Shown here one piece after another: positions 10,870-19,415 of a stretch of 64,000 bases of DNA. The notes under the pieces were generated by a model. That model had not been told where the DNA came from, did not search any database, and was given only the letters and a program-made list of their open reading frames with translations. Numbering within the stretch: position 1 is the stretch's first letter; each line of letters begins with the position of its first letter. The stretch spans positions 4,526,001 through 4,590,000 of the forward strand of contig NZ_CP107853.1 in assembly GCF_036013525.1 (NCBI RefSeq), in the 5' to 3' direction. Made by a program: the position numbers and the translations under genes. Origin of the DNA: Nonomuraea sp. NBC_00507. Its GTDB lineage: Bacteria; Actinomycetota; Actinomycetes; Streptosporangiales; Streptosporangiaceae.

Positions 10870-10942
10870 TAGCGGGTGCGGGAATCGAACCCGCCTTGCG
10901 CGACCTATGAAATCGCCGGGCACACCAGCGCCCCCACCCGCC
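10870..10942 (-). tRNA. tRNA-Met-like gene (anticodon CAT), atypical core
   Basis: A full cloverleaf can be folded on the minus strand. The acceptor stem is GGCGGGT/ACCCGCT (first pair G-U). The D stem is GGGC/GCCC. The anticodon stem GCGAT/GTCGC carries loop TTCATAG (anticodon CAT), the variable loop has 5 bases, and the T arm is GCGGG-TTCGATT-CCCGC. CCA is not encoded. Odd points: position 8 is G rather than T, position 14 is not A, and the 15-48 pair would be C-G instead of a normal G-C. It may be a functional but divergent tRNA, an Ile2-type tRNA, or a decaying copy. Confidence 0.65.
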
Positions 10943-11125
10943 TCGATGAGCGACGGGCGGGGTCCTGGAGATCAGGACACGCCCGTGCGGTGCCGCCTGC
11001 GCATTCGCCCGGTGTTCATGGCCTCGATCTTGCCGGTGGCCACCGCGCCGGCGCAACGGATTTACCCGCGCCCACACGTGCCGCACTGGCGGATTGAGGT
11101 GCCATGTGGTTGGTTGAGTCGCCAA

Positions 11126-12217
11126 ATGAGCATTGATGTGAGCGATATTCCGGCACTTGCCCGAGGGTGCGCCGTTCTGGGCACCGGCGGCGGTGGAGAC
11201 GTCCGTACCGGATCGTTGGCCGCCGCACGGGCCATCCGCGAGTACGGCGAGGTGCCGCTGGTCCGGCTGGCCGACCTGGCGGACGACGCGCTGATCGTGC
11301 CGCTGTCGGGGATCGGGGCGCCGACCGTCAGCCACGAGATGATCCACAGCGAGGACGAGCCCAAGCGCATCGCCGAGGAGATCGAGCGCCTCTTCGGCCG
11401 CCCGCCCAGCGCCGTCATGTCATCCGAGATCGGCGGCTCCAACGGCGTCGCCCCGGTCGCGTGGGCCGCGCAGCTCGGGTTGCCGCTGCTCGACGCCGAC
11501 GGCATGGGGCGGGCCTTCCCCGAGGTCCAGATGGTGTCGATGTACGTGGCGGGGCTGCCGGCCGACCTCGTGATCATGACCGACGTCGCCGGGAACGTGG
11601 TCACCATCCGCCCGGTCGACGGACTGTGGTCGGAGAGGCTGGCCAGGGCCGTGTGCGTGGCGGCGGGATCCAGCGCGTTGATGGCCGACTACGTGATCAC
11701 GGCCGCGCAGGCGCGGGGCGCGGTCATCGAGGGCACGGTCACGCGCGCGCTCGAGATCGGCAGGGCCACCGAGGGCACGTCGCCTACGGGTGCCCGGGCG
11801 GCCGACCCGCTGCGCGCGCTGCAGGACCGGCTCGGCGCCGCCAGGCTGATCACGGGCAAGCTGACCGACGTGGAGCGGCGCACCACGGGCGGGTTCGTAC
11901 GGGGCACGGCCACGATCGAGGGCACCGGTGACGACCGGAGCCGCACCGTCACGCTGGAGCTGCAGAACGAGAACCTGGTCGCCGTCGAGGACGGCCGGGT
12001 CCTGGCCATGGTGCCCGACCTGATCACGGTCGTGGACACCGAGACCGCCGCCGCCATCCAGACCGAGGGCCTCAGGTACGGCCAGCGCGTCACGGTGCTC
12101 GCCTGGCCGTGCGACCCGCTCTGGCGCACCCCCAAGGGACTGGAGACCGCCGGGCCGCGGGCGTTCGGGTACGAGCTGGACTACGTTCCGGTCGAGGAGC
12201 TGACGGCACATGGCTGA
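11126..12217 (+). CDS. DUF917 domain protein
   Basis: 363 residues, a full-length DUF917 protein. It has the glycine-rich N-terminal loop GTGGGGDV, the SSEIGGSNG motif near residue 95 and the DADGMGRAFPE motif near residue 125. Described members of the family include S-methyl thiohydantoin desulfurase; most are unassigned and occur beside hydantoinase/oxoprolinase genes, as here. The chosen ATG has no strong ribosome site, and the frame stays open upstream, so the start is the least certain part. Its last codons overlap the start of the next gene by 8 bases. Confidence 0.83.
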   Translation: MSIDVSDIPALARGCAVLGTGGGGDVRTGSLAAARAIREYGEVPLVRLADLADDALIVPLSGIGAPTVSHEMIHSEDEPKRIAEEIERLFGRPPSAVMSSEIGGSNGVAPVAWAAQLGLPLLDADGMGRAFPEVQMVSMYVAGLPADLVIMTDVAGNVVTIRPVDGLWSERLARAVCVAAGSSALMADYVITAAQARGAVIEGTVTRALEIGRATEGTSPTGARAADPLRALQDRLGAARLITGKLTDVERRTTGGFVRGTATIEGTGDDRSRTVTLELQNENLVAVEDGRVLAMVPDLITVVDTETAAAIQTEGLRYGQRVTVLAWPCDPLWRTPKGLETAGPRAFGYELDYVPVEELTAHG

Positions 12218-13784
12218 CCTGCCGGAGCTCGCGGAACTCGCGGAGCTCGGGATCGGGATCGACGTCGGAGGCACGAACACCGACGCGGTGGTGCTCGGCT
12301 CCGACGGCCGGGTGATGGCCAAGGCGAAGCGCCCGACGACGCCGGAGGTGACCGAGGGCCTGCGTGCCGCACTCGACGCGGTCCTGGCGGAACTCGGGGA
12401 CGCGCGGCACCGGGTCACCCGCGTCATGCTGGGCACCACGCACGCGACCAACGCGATCCTGGAGCGCCGCAACCTCGGCCGGGTGGCCGTGCTGCGGCTC
12501 GGCGCGCCCGCCACCACGTCCGTGCCGCCGCTCTCCGGCTGGCCCGGCGACCTGCGCAAGGCCGTCTCGGCCGGCGAGGCCATCGTGCCGGGCGGCCACT
12601 ACGTCGACGGCCGCGCGATCCGCCCGCCGGACCTCGGCGCGATCCGCCGTTTCCTGGACGGCGTGGAGGCGGAGGCCGTGGCCGTCACCAGCGTGTTCAG
12701 CCCGGCGAGCGGTGAGCACGAGCGCCTGGTCGAGGAGCTGGTCCGGGCCGAGTACGGGCTGCCGGTCTCGCTCAGCCACGAGATCGGCTCGCTCGGCCTG
12801 CTCGAACGCGAGAACGCCACTGTGCTCAACGCCGCGCTGTACGGGGTCGCCGCCCACGTGACCGGCGCCCTGGTCGCCGCGCTGGCCGAACGCGACCTGC
12901 GAGCCCGGCCGTACCTGGCACAGAACGACGGCACGCTCATGACGCTGGAGCACGCCGCGCGGCTGCCCGTGTCGACGATCGGCTCGGGCCCGGCGAACTC
13001 GCTGCGGGGGGCCGCGTACCTCTCGGGAGTGGCGGACGCGATCGTGGTGGACGTGGGCGGCACCTCCACCGACCTCGGGGTGCTGGCCGGCGGGTTCCCG
13101 AGGGAGTCGGCGGCGGCGGTCGAGATCGGTGGGGTGCTGACCAACTTCCGCATGCCGGACATCCTGGCCATCGCGCTCGGCGGCGGGACCGTGGTGAGAG
13201 ACCGCGGGATCGGGCCGGACTCGGTCGGCTATCGGATCGTCCAGGAGGCGCTGGTGTTCGGCGGCAGCACGCCGACGATCACCGACGCCGCCGTGGCCGC
13301 CGGCCGCATCCCGGCGGACGGAGAAGGCTGGCGCGCCCGCATGGGTGACATGTCGGAAGGAATCCGCGACACCCTGGAAAGGGCGGTGGCCGTCGCGGAC
13401 GAGATGGTGATCGACGCCGTGGACAGGATGGCGCTCGGCAAGTCCGACAGACCGCTGGTCGCGGTGGGGGGCGGCGCGTTCGTCCTGCCGGAGCGCATCC
13501 CGGGCGCGGGCCGGGTGATCCGCCCCGAGCATGCCGAGGTGGCCAACGCGGTGGGCGCCGCCATCGCACTGGCGAGCGGCAGAGTCGATACGATCTTGCC
13601 TGCGGGAGATAGCCGGTCAGAAGCCATTGAAAGGGCCAAGGAGGAGGCGGCGGCGCGAGCCGTGGCCGCGGGGGCGGATCCCTCCGCGGTCGAGATCGTC
13701 GATCTCCTTGAGGTGCCGCTGAGCTACCTCTCCGAACCCGCCGTGCGGGTACACGTCAAAGCAGCCGGACCACTCGCCCGGTGA
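12210..13784 (+). CDS. Hydantoinase/oxoprolinase family protein (HyuA-like)
   Basis: 524 residues of the hydantoinase A / 5-oxoprolinase / acetone carboxylase family, which use ATP to open or carboxylate small cyclic or carbonyl substrates. ASKHA nucleotide-binding motifs are visible: GIGIDVGGTNTDAV at residues 14-27, GTTHATNAILERRN near 75, and VVDVGGTSTDLG near 280. There is no HyuB partner in the window; instead it is translationally coupled to DUF917 and followed by an ABC importer. The substrate is therefore probably a hydantoin or thiohydantoin-like ring; this is inference from the pairing. Confidence 0.87.
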   Translation: MADLPELAELAELGIGIDVGGTNTDAVVLGSDGRVMAKAKRPTTPEVTEGLRAALDAVLAELGDARHRVTRVMLGTTHATNAILERRNLGRVAVLRLGAPATTSVPPLSGWPGDLRKAVSAGEAIVPGGHYVDGRAIRPPDLGAIRRFLDGVEAEAVAVTSVFSPASGEHERLVEELVRAEYGLPVSLSHEIGSLGLLERENATVLNAALYGVAAHVTGALVAALAERDLRARPYLAQNDGTLMTLEHAARLPVSTIGSGPANSLRGAAYLSGVADAIVVDVGGTSTDLGVLAGGFPRESAAAVEIGGVLTNFRMPDILAIALGGGTVVRDRGIGPDSVGYRIVQEALVFGGSTPTITDAAVAAGRIPADGEGWRARMGDMSEGIRDTLERAVAVADEMVIDAVDRMALGKSDRPLVAVGGGAFVLPERIPGAGRVIRPEHAEVANAVGAAIALASGRVDTILPAGDSRSEAIERAKEEAAARAVAAGADPSAVEIVDLLEVPLSYLSEPAVRVHVKAAGPLAR

Positions 13785-13806
13785 AAATCGAAAGGATCCC
13801 CCCACC

Positions 13807-15414
13807 ATGCGCTGGCACAAGCGTCTGCTCGTGGCCGGAGTCACCAGTGTCCTGGCCTTGACCGCGTCCGCGTGCGCGGGCGGCCAGGTGCGTGGCGGCG
13901 GCGGGACACCCCAGCCGCAACCAAGCGGCAGTCAGCCGGCGACCACGCAGACCAACGACAGCACGTTCGTCTACGTGCCCAACCTCGACGTGGTCACCGA
14001 CTGGGACCCGGCGACCTCCTACTCCAACGAGATCATCGCCTTGTCGAACATCTACGAGGGTCTGACCAGGTACAACTCGGAGACCCGCAAGGCCGAGCCG
14101 CGCCTGGCCACCGAGTGGACCTCGGCGAACGACGGCAAGGAGTGGACGTTCAAGCTGCGGCCGGGCGTGAAGTTCCACTCCGGCGCCACGATGGATGCCG
14201 AGGCCGCCAAGAAGGCCATCGAGCGGACGATCGAGAAGAAGGGCGGCGCGGCCTACATCTGGGACGCGGTCGACACCATCGAGGCCGTGGACGCGTCCAC
14301 ATTGAAGTTCACGCTCAAGTACGCCACGCCGCTCGACCTCGTCGCCTCCTCCGGCTACGCGGCCTACATCTACGACGTGGACGCCGTGGACCCCGACGGC
14401 AAGACCACGGCCGGCACCGGCCCGTACACGATCGACTCCTGGCAGAAGGGCAAGGAGACCGAGCTCACGCTGAAGGCGTTCGACGGCTACTGGGGCGGCT
14501 GGAGGCCCGAGCAGTACAAGAAGGTCGCCTTCCGCGTCACGCCGGAGATCACCACGGCCTGGCAGCTGCTGCAGAACGGCGAGGTGAACTTCGTCCAGCG
14601 GCTGAACCCGCAGCTCTTCCAGCAGGCGGGCACGACCGCGAAGGTGCAGACCGCGCAGGTGCCGTCGTTCCAGAACCTGCTCGTGTTGTTCAACACCGCC
14701 TCAGGGCCGACGAAGGACGAGCGGGTACGGCAGGCGCTGCAGGCGGCCATCGACTACGACGGCCTGATCGCCGCGCTCAAGGGCTCGGCCACGAAGGCCA
14801 GCGGTCTGGTGCCACAGGGTCTGCTCGGCCACGCCACGGGCATGGAGCCCAAGCAGGATCTGGCCAAGGCGCAGGAACTGCTGGCGGATGCCGGGTACGG
14901 CCCCGACCTCCCCGAGCTCAAGCTCTCCCTGACCTACGCCCAGGGCGACGAGGACCAGAAGCTGCTGGTCACGCTGCTCAGCTCGACGCTGAAGAAGTTG
15001 AACGTGACCCTGCAGGCCAAGCCCATGACCTGGAACGCGCAGTGGGACCTGGGCAAGAAGCAGGGGCAGGACATCTTCGTCATGTACTGGTATCCGGACT
15101 ACCCGGATGCCTACTCGTGGTTCGTGAACGTCTTCAAGAGCGCCGAGAAGCCGCAGTTCAACCTGTCCTACTTGAAGAACGCCGGGATCGACGCGGCCAT
15201 TGACGCGTTGCCGCAGCTCACGGCCACTGACCAGCTCAAGGCGGACATGGCGTACCAGGATCTGCAGAAGAAGATAATCCAGGAGCAGGCGGCGGTGGCG
15301 GTGCCGTACGTGCAGACCTACCAGCGCGCGCTCACGGACGACATCCAGGGATACGTGGACAATCCCGCCTACCCCAACGTGGTCTTCTTCTACGACCTCA
15401 AGCGCGCAAGCTGA
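13807..15414 (+). CDS. ABC transporter substrate-binding lipoprotein, peptide/nickel (SBP_bac_5) family
   Basis: 535 residues. The lipoprotein signal ends ALTASAC (cysteine 23), followed by a low-complexity linker and the DppA/OppA-type binding fold, with conserved segments such as SNIYEGL, RPGVKFHSG, TGPYTI and FNTASGPTKD. It should be anchored outside the membrane and deliver ligand to the permeases encoded immediately downstream (3-base gap). The context predicts a substrate for DUF917/HyuA rather than a generic peptide. A close paralogue lies at 23231-24790. Confidence 0.92.
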   Translation: MRWHKRLLVAGVTSVLALTASACAGGQVRGGGGTPQPQPSGSQPATTQTNDSTFVYVPNLDVVTDWDPATSYSNEIIALSNIYEGLTRYNSETRKAEPRLATEWTSANDGKEWTFKLRPGVKFHSGATMDAEAAKKAIERTIEKKGGAAYIWDAVDTIEAVDASTLKFTLKYATPLDLVASSGYAAYIYDVDAVDPDGKTTAGTGPYTIDSWQKGKETELTLKAFDGYWGGWRPEQYKKVAFRVTPEITTAWQLLQNGEVNFVQRLNPQLFQQAGTTAKVQTAQVPSFQNLLVLFNTASGPTKDERVRQALQAAIDYDGLIAALKGSATKASGLVPQGLLGHATGMEPKQDLAKAQELLADAGYGPDLPELKLSLTYAQGDEDQKLLVTLLSSTLKKLNVTLQAKPMTWNAQWDLGKKQGQDIFVMYWYPDYPDAYSWFVNVFKSAEKPQFNLSYLKNAGIDAAIDALPQLTATDQLKADMAYQDLQKKIIQEQAAVAVPYVQTYQRALTDDIQGYVDNPAYPNVVFFYDLKRAS

Positions 15415-15417
15415 CCC

Positions 15418-16434
15418 ATGGCGCGTTATCTGGCTCGCCGGCTCGGCCAGGCCTTCCTGGTCGTGGCCGGCGTGGTCATGCTCACGTTCGCCGTCATGCG
15501 GTTGGTGCCCGGCGATCCCGCGGTCGCGTTCGCCGGGCCGAAGGCCACGCCCGAGCAGCTGGCCGCGGCACGCGAGCGGTTCGGCCTCGACGACCCGATC
15601 CCGCTGCAGTTCGTGACCTACGTGCGTGACCTGTTCACCGGCGACTGGGGGACCAGTCTGCGGACCCGGCAGCCCGTGCGCGACGACCTGTATCTCGCTT
15701 TCCCGGCCTCGCTGGAGCTCGTGGGGGCGGCGCTGGTGGTCGCGGTCGTCGTGGGCATCCCGATCGGGGTGCTCGCGGCCCGCTATAAGACGAAATTTCC
15801 GGACTTCGGGGTGCGGTTCACCAGCATGCTCGCGGTCTCCGTGCCGGTCTTCTGGCTGGCCCTGGCCATGCAGCTGGTGTTCGCCGGCCATCTGGGCTGG
15901 TTCTCGATCGCCGGCGAGTACGACTCCTCGCTCGACACCACCAGCCCTCTCACCCTCTGGACGAACATCACCCTCGTCGACGCCCTCATCACCGGCAACT
16001 GGCCGATCTTCAGCAGCACTCTCGAACACCTGGTGTTGCCCGCTCTCGTCGTGGCCGCCTACCCGACCGGTGTGATCGCGCAGATGACCAGGGCGGCCCT
16101 CATCGAGGAGTCCGGGCAGGACCACGCCCGGCTGGAGCGTGCGCTCGGCTTCGGGGAGACGTCCATCCTGACCAGATTCGCCCTGAGGCCGGCGCTGAGC
16201 CCGGTGTTGTCGCTGATCGCCCTGGTGTTCGCGTACTCGATCGTCAACGGCTTCCTGGTCGAGGCCGTCTTCAACTGGCCGGGTCTCGGCCGTTACGCTG
16301 CCGAGTCGATCAAGTCGCTGGACACCCCGGCCATCGCCGGCGTCACTCTCCTGGTCGCCCTCGTCTACACCCTGGCCAACCTCGTCGTGGACCTGCTGCA
16401 GGGCGTCGTCGATCCGCGGGCGAGGGCACGATGA
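15418..16434 (+). CDS. ABC transporter permease, DppB/OppB type
   Basis: 338 residues, six predicted membrane helices. It begins MARYLARRLGQAFLVVAGVVMLTF and carries the EAA coupling loop (QMTRAALIEESGQDH region, near residue 220) and the usual C-terminal VDPRAR. It is the first of two permeases. It starts 3 bases after the binding-protein gene and its stop overlaps the next start by 4 bases. Confidence 0.92.
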   Translation: MARYLARRLGQAFLVVAGVVMLTFAVMRLVPGDPAVAFAGPKATPEQLAAARERFGLDDPIPLQFVTYVRDLFTGDWGTSLRTRQPVRDDLYLAFPASLELVGAALVVAVVVGIPIGVLAARYKTKFPDFGVRFTSMLAVSVPVFWLALAMQLVFAGHLGWFSIAGEYDSSLDTTSPLTLWTNITLVDALITGNWPIFSSTLEHLVLPALVVAAYPTGVIAQMTRAALIEESGQDHARLERALGFGETSILTRFALRPALSPVLSLIALVFAYSIVNGFLVEAVFNWPGLGRYAAESIKSLDTPAIAGVTLLVALVYTLANLVVDLLQGVVDPRARAR

Positions 16435-17279
16435 CCGCCACCGAGGCGCCGCTGCGGCGCACGCTGCCGAGGATCCCCGACCGGTTCGCGGCCTTCGGGG
16501 CGGTGCTCATCGTGGTCGTCGTGCTGGCTTCGATCCTGGCGCCGTGGCTCGCGCCGTACCCGGACGAGCCGAACCCGCTGGAAATACTGCAGCCGCCGAA
16601 CGCCGCCCACTTGCTCGGGACCGACCAGGTGGGGCGGGACGTGCTCACCAGGATCCTGTACGGCGGTCGCACGTCGTTGTTCGTCGCCGTCGCCGTGCTG
16701 GCTGTCTCCGCGGTGGTGGGGGTGACGCTCGGCGTGGTGGCCGGGTACGCGGGCGGCTGGATCAGGGACGTGATCATGCGGGTCACGGACGTGTTCCTGG
16801 CCTTTCCAGCGCTGCTGCTCTCCCTGGCCCTGGCGGTGGTGCTGCAGCCCGGCGTGAACACCGTCGTGCTGGCCATCGCGGTGACCTGGTGGCCGTGGTA
16901 CACGCGGCTGTCCGCCTCGGTGGCCGCGTCGATCGCCACCCGGAGCTACGTGGACGCCGCCCGGTGCCTCGGCGTGCCCGCGCCGCTGATCATTCTCAGG
17001 CACGTGCTGCCGAACTCGCTCACCCCCGTCCTGGTCCAGGTCTCGCTGGACGCGGGCGGGGTGATCCTCACCGCGGCCGCGCTGTCGTACCTGGGGCTGG
17101 GCGCCCAGGAGCCGACCGCGGAATGGGGGCTGATGGTGCAGCAGGGCCAGACGCTCTTCACCACGAACTGGTGGGTCGTGACCTTCCCAGGGCTGGCGAT
17201 TCTGGTGACGGCGTTCGCGTTCAACGTGCTCGGCGAGGGGCTCAGGAACGCGCTCGACCCGCGAAGGGTGGTCAAGTGA
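16431..17279 (+). CDS. ABC transporter permease, DppC/OppC type
   Basis: 282 residues with an N-terminal helix, the LGTDQVGRDVLTRILYGGR motif typical of DppC and an EAA loop (YVDAARCLGVP). It forms the transmembrane channel with the preceding permease. ATGA overlap with the gene before and GTGA overlap with the gene after imply coupled translation. Confidence 0.92.
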   Translation: MTATEAPLRRTLPRIPDRFAAFGAVLIVVVVLASILAPWLAPYPDEPNPLEILQPPNAAHLLGTDQVGRDVLTRILYGGRTSLFVAVAVLAVSAVVGVTLGVVAGYAGGWIRDVIMRVTDVFLAFPALLLSLALAVVLQPGVNTVVLAIAVTWWPWYTRLSASVAASIATRSYVDAARCLGVPAPLIILRHVLPNSLTPVLVQVSLDAGGVILTAAALSYLGLGAQEPTAEWGLMVQQGQTLFTTNWWVVTFPGLAILVTAFAFNVLGEGLRNALDPRRVVK

Positions 17280-18013
17280 TCGAGGTACGCGACCTCCGCG
17301 TCAGTTACGGGGGACGAGTCGTCGCCGATGTACCCGAGCTCGACGTGGGCGCGGGCGAGTGCGTGGCGATCGTGGGGGAGAGCGGCTCGGGCAAATCGAC
17401 CACGTTGCTCTCGTTGCTGGGCCTCACCCCGGATGCCGAAATTTCGGGACACATCAAGGTCTGCGGCGTCGAGGTGCTGACCGCCCCGCCCCGCCGCCTC
17501 CGTGAGATCCGCGGTGCAAAAGCCGCCCTGGTGATGCAGTCGCCGCAGGCGGCGCTCAGCCCCGCCACCCGGCTCGGCGTCCTCATGCGCCGCGCGCTCA
17601 GGCTCCACCGCAGAGACGCCACGGAGCAGGCCATGGCGGAGGCCATGGAGGCCGTGCTGCTCGACCCGGAGCTCCTGCGCCGCTATCCGCACGAGGTCTC
17701 GGGCGGCCAGGCCCAGCGCTTCGCCATCGCGCTGGCCATCGCCCTGGGCGCGGAGGTGATCCTGGCCGACGAGCCCACGAGCGCCCTCGACGTGACCGTG
17801 CAGGCCGAGGTGGTGGGCGTGCTGCGCAGGCTGCGGGCCGAGCGGGGCCTGGCGCTCCTGCTCGTCTCCCATGACCTGGCCCTGGTGTCCACGATCGCCG
17901 ACCGGGTGCTCGTCATGAAGGACGGCGCGGTGGTCGAGTCGGGGCCCGCCGCGGACGTGCTGGCCGCGCCGTCCCACCCGTACACGCGCGAGCTGCTGGA
18001 GGCCCTGCCGTGA
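17276..18013 (+). CDS. ABC transporter ATP-binding protein, DppD type
   Basis: 245 residues. Walker A is GESGSGKS (residues 34-41), the signature is EVSGGQAQR, Walker B is VILADEP and the H-loop is VSHD. It starts with GTG at 17276, overlapping the permease stop by 4 bases; longer frames upstream lie inside the permease gene. It lacks the long C-terminal oligopeptide domain usual in DppD, ending shortly after [12 protein letters not shown]. It pairs with the next ATPase. Confidence 0.9.
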   Translation: MIEVRDLRVSYGGRVVADVPELDVGAGECVAIVGESGSGKSTTLLSLLGLTPDAEISGHIKVCGVEVLTAPPRRLREIRGAKAALVMQSPQAALSPATRLGVLMRRALRLHRRDATEQAMAEAMEAVLLDPELLRRYPHEVSGGQAQRFAIALAIALGAEVILADEPTSALDVTVQAEVVGVLRRLRAERGLALLLVSHDLALVSTIADRVLVMKDGAVVESGPAADVLAAPSHPYTRELLEALP

Positions 18014-18882
18014 GGATGCTGAGGGCCGAGCGGGTGACGCTCGGGTACGGCAAGCGCCCGGTCGTGCACGACGTGAGCCTGGAGATCACGGAGGGTGGCG
18101 TCGGGCTGATCGGGGAGAGCGGCTCAGGCAAGACGACACTGGCCCGGGCGTTCCTGGGCCTCCTCACCCCTATGTCCGGAAATATCTGGTACGGCGACCA
18201 AACGCTGAAAAACACAGACATGCGGGCGTTCCGTAAGGACGTCCAGCCCGTCTTCCAAGCCGAGGCCCTCGACCCCCGGATGCGGATCGGCTCCTCCATA
18301 GCGGAGGCACTCCCAAGGGCCGGGCGAGCCAGGGTGGGGGAGTTGCTCGAACAGGTCGGACTGGACCGGGACCTGGCGGCCCGAAGGCCGCACCAGCTCT
18401 CCGGAGGCCAGCGCCAGCGCGTCGTGATCGCCAGGGCCCTGGCCGTGGGCCCCCGCCTGCTCATCCTGGACGAGCCCACCAGCGCACTCGACGTGACGGT
18501 CCAGGCCAAGATCCTCGACCTGCTGGCGGGCCTGGACACCGAGCGCCTGCTCATCACCCACAACCTCGCGGTCGTGGAGCGGCTGTGCCGCACGTCCCAC
18601 GTGCTGTTCGCGGGCCGCGTCGTCGAGTCGGGGCCCACGGCCGACCTCCTGGCCGAGCCCGCCCACCCGTACACCAAGGCCCTGCGCGACGCCGTGCCCA
18701 AGCTCGGCGGGTCCCCGCCGGAGGCCAGGGGGCGGACGGAGGCCGTGCCGGCGGCGACGGGCTGCCCGTACCGGCTGCGCTGCCCGATCGCCGTGCCGGC
18801 GTGCGAGCAGGCGCCTCCTCTGCGGGAACTGAAGGACCGTCAGGTGGCCTGCCACCGGGCGGAGGAGGTGCTGCTCACTTGA
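18010..18882 (+). CDS. ABC transporter ATP-binding protein, DppF type
   Basis: 290 residues. Walker A is GESGSGKT (near residue 37), the signature is LSGGQRQR, Walker B is LLILDEP and the H-loop is ITHN. The C-terminal oligopeptide-transporter domain holds the usual cysteines ([20 protein letters not shown]). The GTG start overlaps the preceding stop. It is the last gene of the 11.1-18.9 kb operon and its 3' end overlaps the convergent marR gene by 8 bases. Confidence 0.9.
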   Translation: MRMLRAERVTLGYGKRPVVHDVSLEITEGGVGLIGESGSGKTTLARAFLGLLTPMSGNIWYGDQTLKNTDMRAFRKDVQPVFQAEALDPRMRIGSSIAEALPRAGRARVGELLEQVGLDRDLAARRPHQLSGGQRQRVVIARALAVGPRLLILDEPTSALDVTVQAKILDLLAGLDTERLLITHNLAVVERLCRTSHVLFAGRVVESGPTADLLAEPAHPYTKALRDAVPKLGGSPPEARGRTEAVPAATGCPYRLRCPIAVPACEQAPPLRELKDRQVACHRAEEVLLT

Positions 18883-19342
18883 TGACCAGCTGAGCCCTCA
18901 GATGGGCGGTGACGTCGTCCGCGAGCTTCTCCATCAACCGGGCCAGCTCCGTCCGGTCCGCCGCCGACCAGTCGGCCAACGCTCCCTCGAACCAGTCGGT
19001 GGTCACTTTGCGGCACTTGTCCGCCGCCTCGGCGCCCTCCTGGGTGAGGGCGATGCGCCAGGCCCGGCCGTCGTCGGGGTCGCGGACGCGCTCGACCAGG
19101 CCGCGCTGCTCCAGCGCGGCGACGTGCCTGGTCACATGCGGGCTCTCCACCTGAAGTGCCTCGGCGATCGCGCCGATCCTGCGCGGTTCGCCCGCGTCCA
19201 GCAGGCTGACGAGGATCTCCACGCCGGGCCGGTCGAGCCGGATGCCCGCGGCCTCGGTCAGCCGCTCGTGGGTCTTGCCGCGCTTGAGGGTGGTCACGAG
19301 CGTGCGGAAGGCCGACACCGTTCTGTTGAGATCTTCGTCCAT
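18875..19342 (-). CDS. MarR family transcriptional regulator
   Basis: 155 residues with a winged helix-turn-helix at about residues 55-110 (RIGAIAEALQVESPHVTRHVAALEQRGLVERV, wing DPDDGRAWRIALT). It is divergent from an MFS exporter 73 bases away. A pair of near-identical sequence repeats in the gap is the likely binding site, giving classical local repression relieved by a small molecule. Confidence 0.9.
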   Translation of the reverse strand: MDEDLNRTVSAFRTLVTTLKRGKTHERLTEAAGIRLDRPGVEILVSLLDAGEPRRIGAIAEALQVESPHVTRHVAALEQRGLVERVRDPDDGRAWRIALTQEGAEAADKCRKVTTDWFEGALADWSAADRTELARLMEKLADDVTAHLRAQLVIK

Positions 19343-19351
19343 CTCGTTTGC

Positions 19352-19400
19352 TTACCTAACTTACGTATGTATTATCGCTTCTTGTTACTTACCTAAGTTA
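19352..19400. promoter_or_regulatory. Candidate MarR operator pair
   Basis: TTACCTAACTTA (19352-19363) and TTACCTAAGTTA (19389-19400) are 11/12 identical direct repeats, 37 bases apart. The second contains the palindrome ACTTA-CC-TAAGT. They fill the divergent promoter between marR and the MFS gene. They are AT-rich against a roughly 70% GC background, which makes them stand out. Confidence 0.6.
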
Positions 19401-19415
19401 TCTAAAGGAGCCGAG

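Noticed and set aside
13807..18882. Nickel transporter
   Set aside because: The binding protein family includes nickel carriers, but no metal-related gene is present and the operon starts with DUF917 and HyuA.
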